NCBI GenBank assembly: GCA_944387125.1
Contig: CALXDT010000047.1
Location: forward strand, 1-37,758
Reading direction: 5' to 3'
From: an uncultured Oscillospiraceae bacterium
GTDB lineage: Bacteria; Bacillota; Clostridia; Oscillospirales; Oscillospiraceae
Length of the DNA stretch: 37,758 nt
A program made the position numbers and the translations under genes. Shown one piece after another: positions 33,849 through 37,758 of this stretch; the stretch's first letter is position 1; each line of letters starts with the position of its first letter. The notes beneath the pieces were generated by a model. That model saw only the letters and a list, made by a program, of their open reading frames with translations, was not told where the DNA came from and made no database searches.

Positions 33849-34163
33849 GCATATCCATTTCCGGATTAAAAGTCGGATTTATGAACAAATTAGCAGAATA
33901 AATTAAGAATTTCTTAGGAAACTCTTCTTACGAAGCTCTGATGAAATCAGAACGTGCTGACAGCAAGGGATTTCGGCCCAGCCGAACCTTCAGTAAGCGG
34001 CCGAATTCCGCATGGATTTCCCGCCTTTTTCCGCTGCGCGGGCGGGGAACGCTCCCCCGCAGGGGGTTGGTCCGCGGCTCCCTGTCCCCCCTTCCCCGGC
34101 CGGACCCTTCCGCCTCGTCTTTGTTACGAAAGGGTAAACTTTTTTTCTTCGGGAAAAAACGGC
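33849..34163. other. Non-coding gap between secA and the lipid kinase gene
   Basis: An AT-rich start, then a GC-rich part with inverted segments (CTGCGCGGGCGGGG ... CTCCCCCGCAG, about 34037-34072). No gene is supported; the lipid-kinase frame stays open through it but lacks any family similarity before 34256. Confidence 0.4.
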
Positions 34164-34191
34164 TTGCAGATTCATTTCAGGTTGGTATAAT
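34164..34191 (+). promoter_or_regulatory. Promoter of the lipid kinase-NUDIX operon
   Basis: TTGCAG (34164-34169), 16-nt spacer, TATAAT (34186-34191). Leader of about 58 nt. Confidence 0.75.
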
Positions 34192-34255
34192 AAAGGGTAC
34201 CGGGATCGGCGCGATCCGCCTGTCCCCAGTTTCCCAGGATAAGCGGTGTTCTTTT

Positions 34256-35155
34256 ATGAAAAAAGTGCTTTTTATTTTGAATCCCTTTGCCGGCCAGCGG
34301 CGGGCGAACCGGCGTTTGGCAGACATCCTGCTGGAGTTTTCCCAGGCTGGCTATGAGATCCTGACCCATATGACCACCGGCTCCGGGGACGCCGCGGAGG
34401 CTGTGCGCCGCTGGGGAGGGCGGGTGGATCTGATCGTCTGCTGCGGCGGCGACGGCACCCTCAACGAAACCGTCTCCGGCCTGCTTCAGTCCGGGCTTTC
34501 CACCCCGGTGGGGTACATTCCCGCCGGCACCACCAACGACTTCGCCTCCAGCCTGAACCTGTCCGGAAACGTGATCCAGGCCGCCCGGGACATTCTGGAA
34601 GGAGAGCCGGTGGCCTACGACGTGGGGCGGTTCGGAGACCGGTATTTTACCTATGTGGCCTCCTTCGGCGCCTTTACCAAGTCCAGCTACGTGGTTCCCC
34701 AGAACATCAAAAACGCGCTGGGGCACACCGCCTATGTGCTGGGAGGCATTTCCGAGATCTCCCAGATCCGCAAGGAGCATATCCGAATGGAGATTGACGG
34801 ACAGATGCTGGAGGATGATTTCCTCTTCGGCGCCATTTGCAATTCCACCTCCATCGGCGGAATCCTGAATCTGGATCCCAAGCAGGTGGACATGGGGGAC
34901 GGGCTGTTTGAGATCCTGCTGGTGCGCACCCCCCGGAGCCTGGCGGAGATTTCCGAGTGCATTCAGGCGGTGCAGAGCCAGAAATACAGCTGCGAAATGA
35001 TCACCTTCCGCAGCGCCCGGCACATCCGGGTCTGGGCAGATCCCAATATGCCCTGGACCCTGGACGGAGAGCGGGAGGAAGGCCACGGGGAAGTGACCGT
35101 GGAGAACCTGCACCATGCCGTTCAACTGGTTCAGAAACGGAGCGCCCATGATTAA
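34256..35155 (+). CDS. Diacylglycerol/lipid kinase (DagK/YegS family)
   Basis: Cytoplasmic ATP-dependent lipid kinase, 299 aa. The DAGK catalytic domain shows LFILNPFAGQRRANRR at the N-terminus and the nucleotide-binding CCGGDGTLNETVSGLL, then GYIPAGTTNDFASSLNL. The C-terminal beta domain contains YDVGRFGDRYFTYVASFGAFTKSSY, FGAICNSTSIGGILNLDPKQVDMGDGLFEILLV and the final WTLDGEREEGHG. In Firmicutes the main member recycles diacylglycerol into phosphatidic acid; the paralogue role cannot be excluded. ATG 34256 gives a typical N-terminus, but its RBS is weak. It overlaps the NUDIX gene by 8 nt. Confidence 0.92.
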   Translation: MKKVLFILNPFAGQRRANRRLADILLEFSQAGYEILTHMTTGSGDAAEAVRRWGGRVDLIVCCGGDGTLNETVSGLLQSGLSTPVGYIPAGTTNDFASSLNLSGNVIQAARDILEGEPVAYDVGRFGDRYFTYVASFGAFTKSSYVVPQNIKNALGHTAYVLGGISEISQIRKEHIRMEIDGQMLEDDFLFGAICNSTSIGGILNLDPKQVDMGDGLFEILLVRTPRSLAEISECIQAVQSQKYSCEMITFRSARHIRVWADPNMPWTLDGEREEGHGEVTVENLHHAVQLVQKRSAHD

Positions 35156-35615
35156 CACCACCTTATGCTACATCACCCGGGGGGATCAGGTTCTGATGCT
35201 CCACCGGGTAAAAAAGAAAAACGACCTGAATCAGGGAAAGTGGATCGGCATCGGCGGAAAATTTCTGCCGGAGGAAAGCCCGGATCAGTGCCTGCTCCGG
35301 GAAGCCCGGGAGGAAACGGGGCTGGAGCTGACCTCCTGGCGGTGCCGGGGCATTGTCACGTTTCTCAGCGACCGGTGGGAAGGGGAATATATGTACCTGT
35401 TCACCGCCGACGGCTTCACCGGCCGGCTGAAAGCCTGCGACGAAGGGGATCTGCAGTGGGTCAGCCGGGACTTTCTCAGCAGCCTTCCCCAGTGGGAGGG
35501 GGATCGGATCTTCCTGGAGCTTCTGTGGCAGGACGCCCCCTTCTTTTTGCTGACTCTGCGCTACCAGGGGGAGCGCCTGGTTCAGGCGGTGCTCAACGGG
35601 GAAACCATCCGGTAG
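35148..35615 (+). CDS. NUDIX hydrolase (MutT-like)
   Basis: A 155-aa nucleoside-diphosphate-linked hydrolase. The Nudix box is complete: GKFLPEESPDQCLLREAREETGLEL, written in parts as GKFLPEE, then REAREETGL, holding the metal-binding glutamates. The N-terminus TTLCYITRGDQVLMLHRVKKKNDLNQGKWIGIGG resembles 8-oxo-dGTP diphosphatases. Substrate prediction from the box alone is unreliable. ATG 35148 follows CGGAG and overlaps the kinase stop by 8 nt, so the two are translationally coupled; no functional link between lipid kinase and NUDIX enzyme is established. Confidence 0.92.
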   Translation: MINTTLCYITRGDQVLMLHRVKKKNDLNQGKWIGIGGKFLPEESPDQCLLREAREETGLELTSWRCRGIVTFLSDRWEGEYMYLFTADGFTGRLKACDEGDLQWVSRDFLSSLPQWEGDRIFLELLWQDAPFFLLTLRYQGERLVQAVLNGETIR

Positions 35616-35815
35616 CACTTCGGTCAAAATCTCCAGTTGTCTCTGACGAATTATTCATAATTTTGTCGTATTTTGTTTTCAATTCCGTTATTCGATGTTC
35701 AAAACCCGAAAGTATCTTATTAACAGAAAGGTTGCGGAAGCCGTGAGCCGCCTCCTTTCAAACTCCGTAGATCCTCTTTTCTACCTCTCTTCTTTCCAAA
35801 CTCTTTCGCGGGAAG
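35616..35815. other. AT-rich non-coding gap
   Basis: No gene is supported. A 65-codon frame starting at 35695 runs across the terminator and promoter that follow and has no RBS. Confidence 0.5.
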
Positions 35816-35845
35816 CCCGGTATCTGTCAAAGATACCGGGTTTTT
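35816..35845 (+). terminator. Terminator upstream of the phosphoribosyltransferase gene
   Basis: Stem CCCGGTATC / GATACCGGG with a 7-nt loop and five T residues. Flanking GCGGGAA / TTCCCGC can extend the stem. It ends the kinase-NUDIX transcript about 200 nt after the last stop. Confidence 0.88.
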
Positions 35846-35865
35846 CCCGCAGATCTGTCTGTTTC

Positions 35866-35893
35866 TTGACATTCCTTCCCCGAGGAGTATAAT
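35866..35893 (+). promoter_or_regulatory. Promoter of the phosphoribosyltransferase gene
   Basis: TTGACA (35866-35871), 16-nt spacer, TATAAT (35888-35893). The leader is under 30 nt, so no riboswitch is possible. Confidence 0.88.
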
Positions 35894-35926
35894 GAATTTA
35901 TATCAACCATAAAGGAGAGGATTCTC

Positions 35927-36481
35927 ATGTACTATACCATGCAGGTAGCGGGCCTTCAGCGGAACCTGCCCATCTGTCCGGTAAATGAAAGCCTGTATAT
36001 CGCGGGCTTTGTGATCTTCGGAGATCCGGAGCTGACCGTGGCCTGCGCCCGGGAGCTGCTGGCCAAAGCGCCGGAATATGATTATATCATTACCGCCGAG
36101 GCCAAGGGCATCCCCCTGGCCCACGAAATGGCCCGCCAGGCGGGAGACAGCAAGTACATCCTGGCCCGGAAGGCACCTAAGCTGTACATGAAGGATATGT
36201 TCAGCGTCACCGTCCGCTCCATTACCACGGCAAGGGAGCAGACGCTGTACCTGGACGGCGCCGACGCCGCTGCCATAAAGGGCAAGCGGATCCTGATTGT
36301 GGACGACGTGATCTCCACCGGCGAAAGCCTTAAGGCGCTGGAAGCCCTGGTGGAAAAGGCCGGGGGCACCATCTGCGGGCGGATGGCCATTCTGGCCGAG
36401 GGCGACGCCCAGGATCGGGAGGATCTGATCTACCTGGAAAAGCTGCCCCTGTTCCATCCCGACGGCACCGTCATGGCGTGA
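35927..36481 (+). CDS. PRPP-binding phosphoribosyltransferase, adenine/xanthine PRTase-like
   Basis: A 184-aa type I PRTase. The PRPP-binding loop is RILIVDDVISTGESLKAL (about residues 120-137), with the paired acidic residues DD. The upstream core has YDYIITAEAKGIPLAHEMARQ and KYILARKAPKLYM, close to the adenine PRTase pattern (EARGF.....A...........RK). The middle part (FSVTVRSITTAREQTLYLDG) matches the group's loop. It may salvage adenine or xanthine, or be a PurR-like regulator without a DNA-binding domain; the base specificity is not readable. ATG 35927 follows AAAGGAGAGG. It is monocistronic. Confidence 0.85.
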   Translation: MYYTMQVAGLQRNLPICPVNESLYIAGFVIFGDPELTVACARELLAKAPEYDYIITAEAKGIPLAHEMARQAGDSKYILARKAPKLYMKDMFSVTVRSITTAREQTLYLDGADAAAIKGKRILIVDDVISTGESLKALEALVEKAGGTICGRMAILAEGDAQDREDLIYLEKLPLFHPDGTVMA

Positions 36482-36578
36482 TTTTCCCGCTCTTTCGCAG
36501 TCTGGCGCGTCAAGGCTGCAATGCCGGCAGCGGCACCGGCTAAGCGGTTCATCAAATGCATTCTTTATAAAGTGCAGC

Positions 36579-36618
36579 AAAAGGCAGAAAGAGCTTCCTC
36601 CTTCTGCCTTTTGTTTTT
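36579..36618 (+). terminator. Terminator shared by convergent PRTase and siderophore-remnant genes
   Basis: Stem AAAAGGCAGAA / TTCTGCCTTTT with a 12-nt loop and then GTTTTT. The arms are A/T-flanked on both sides, so it can work in both directions. Confidence 0.85.
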
Positions 36619-37158
36619 CTATCCGTTCAGCAGCGCGCCTTCCAGATCCGCCAGCATGGTATCCAGAGCCTGAACGCCGCCGGTGGAAGTGTACCAAACA
36701 TCCGCGTGTTCGATGAAGTATACGATTTTTCCGTCTTTGTAAACATCAAGTTCCTGAATGAGATCGTTTTCGATCACCTCACGGGCGCCCATGACCCCTT
36801 CATCCGCGGCACCGGTAGCGGTGCTGCGGTCCAGAATGAACATATACTCAGGATCCAAATGGATGATCGTCTCCCAAGAGGCTTCTTCCCCGTGCGCAGC
36901 CTTTTCCGTCTCACCCACTGTCTCGCCCAGATTGTTCGCTCCAAGCTCTTTTGCGATGATGTTCAGCTGGGACTCCGTATCCATCAGGCCAAGCGCGTTG
37001 CTGTTATACATGCCAAGCAAGACATCTTTGCCATTCAGGACAGCCTTCAGCGCGTCAATGCGGGGCTGAAAACCGGTAAACATCGCATCCACCTCCGCTT
37101 CCTTGCCGAAGATGGTCGCAATCGTCTGCGCGTTGGCCTTGGTGCTTTCCAAAACGCC
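36619..37158 (-). pseudogene. 3' fragment of a siderophore-binding protein gene (FatB/YclQ-like)
   Basis: Codes for about the last 178 residues of an iron-siderophore ABC binding protein (LESTKANAQTIATIFGKEAEVDAMFTGFQPRID, LNIIAKELGANNLGETV, ASWETIIHLDPEYMFILDRS, VYFIEHADVWYTSTGGVQALDTMLADLEGALLNG). The N-terminal half with signal peptide and lipobox is missing; a TAA at 37161-37159 in this frame directly precedes it. It joins a permease fragment. A TTG near 37152 could start translation, but the product would lack export signals, so it should be non-functional. Confidence 0.85.
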
Positions 37159-37736
37159 TTATTGAAATCCGCGACAAGGGTAGTCAGCAGCGCGTCATAT
37201 TCATTGGGATCCATCACCCGGATCATTGCAGACTGTATGCTGCCGAAAAATGAGGAAAGCACTGTCCCGATCAGAAGAACATAGAGCACATTGTTTCCTG
37301 TTTTTTGGAACATATAGGCGTAAACAAACGTTGCCGCCGCTGCCATAACAATCAGATCTATGGCAAATGAAAGATTTGCATTGGTCGCGACCATGCTGCC
37401 GGAGCCTGCCGCAAATACAACCGCCGTATGTACCAATGTGTACATCGAGTTCATACCCAGCAAGCAAGGTGTAACAATGCGGTTATTGATGATGGATTGA
37501 AAAACGATGGATGCGCTTCCAATCGCGAAAGCGGCGATCAGCATAACGACAAGGGTTGGAATACGCAGAGACAGCACATACCGAAACAGCTTCGGCTTCT
37601 CCGGGTAAGCGTGAATCAGCAGGTATGCCGCACAAACACCGATCACGATGCATGTTAATATAATCAGATTTCGGATGTTTGCCTTCTGAGCGGGCGTGCG
37701 GTATGGTTTTCCACAGGTATGTTTCCTTTCAGCCAC
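37047..37736 (-). pseudogene. 5' fragment of a FecCD-family siderophore permease gene (FatC/YclO-like)
   Basis: The first 192-195 residues are a FecCD permease (LRIPTLVVMLIAAFAIGSASIVFQSIINNRIVTPCLLGMNSMYTLVHTAVVF, NVLYVLLIGTVLSSFFGSIQSAMIRVMDPNEYDALLTTLVADFN). Homology stops at about 37160, after which the frame reads out of phase through the binding-protein fragment to a stop at 37047 (KAPRPTRRRLRPSSARKRRW). The usual order is permease, permease, ATPase, binding protein; the second half of the permease, the ATPase and the first half of the binding protein are gone. GTG 37736 follows AAAGGAGG; the frame is also open to the window edge. The region looks less G+C-rich than its neighbours. Confidence 0.85.
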
Positions 37737-37758
37737 AGCAGGAGCCCTCCTTTGCTTT

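Noticed and set aside
33990..34075. Resemblance of the GC-rich gap sequences near 24.56, 12.65 and 34.02 kb (shared CCGCTGCGCGG and CCGCATGGA-like words), as a dispersed repeat family
   Set aside because: Only short words match and no consistent boundaries or alignment were found by eye; a self-BLASTN would be needed.

Overview
The window looks like chromosomal DNA from a Gram-positive anaerobe of class Clostridia, most likely a G+C-rich gut member of the Oscillospiraceae or a close relative. This rests on mini-RNase III, membrane-anchored RNase Y, DegV, a DUF3048 lipoprotein, SecA with a zinc-binding SEC-C tail, classic lipoprotein signal peptides, AGGAGG-type ribosome binding sites and TTGACA/TATAAT promoters. 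Genus cannot be fixed from the sequence alone.

Left end (1-3.8 kb): a leftward translationally coupled group (Gx-transporter membrane protein, mini-RNase III, 5' end of an RlmD-type 23S rRNA methyltransferase). Divergent from it is a large lipoprotein that joins a parvulin-like PPIase region, a C39-like cysteine peptidase domain and a C-terminal CxxC/CxxC knuckle.

Potassium module (3.9-10.7 kb): read leftward, it has a 69-aa single-span membrane protein, a KdpD-like sensor kinase that keeps the universal-stress-protein domain but lacks KdpD's usual N-terminal domain, a KdpE-like regulator, and then a second transcription unit with an ion-transporter-superfamily permease plus KtrB and KtrA. 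Both units start from promoters sharing a two-copy operator (TTAATGCCRTCTTAA plus a degenerate copy 31 bp downstream) at identical distance from the -10 box. I read this as one regulon in which the KdpDE-like pair controls Ktr uptake, itself and an extra ion transporter. It is the most interesting system in the window.

Middle (10.9-18.5 kb): RNase Y with a roughly 350-nt structured leader; a divergent DUF308 / short phosphopantetheinyl transferase / TatD operon ending in a perfect terminator; an M14 zinc carboxypeptidase; and glycogen phosphorylase with its own promoter and terminator.

Transport cassette (18.6-24.4 kb): a DUF3798-type lipoprotein, a double-domain ABC ATPase and two unequal BPD_transp_2 permeases. 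Between the lipoprotein and ATPase genes lies an intercistronic element with three copies of one 12-mer that can form alternative hairpins. A tRNA-Gly(CCC), a manganese-type CDF exporter with a duplicated cytoplasmic domain, and DegV follow.

Right part (27.3-37.8 kb): a leftward secA - pgeF - family 5 solute-binding lipoprotein - DUF3048 lipoprotein operon; a rightward lipid-kinase/NUDIX pair; a PRPP-binding phosphoribosyltransferase; and, at the edge, the wreck of a siderophore ABC operon in which an internal deletion has joined the first half of a FecCD permease to the last half of a binding protein.

All calls come from reading the sequence and its translations; no database searches were possible.
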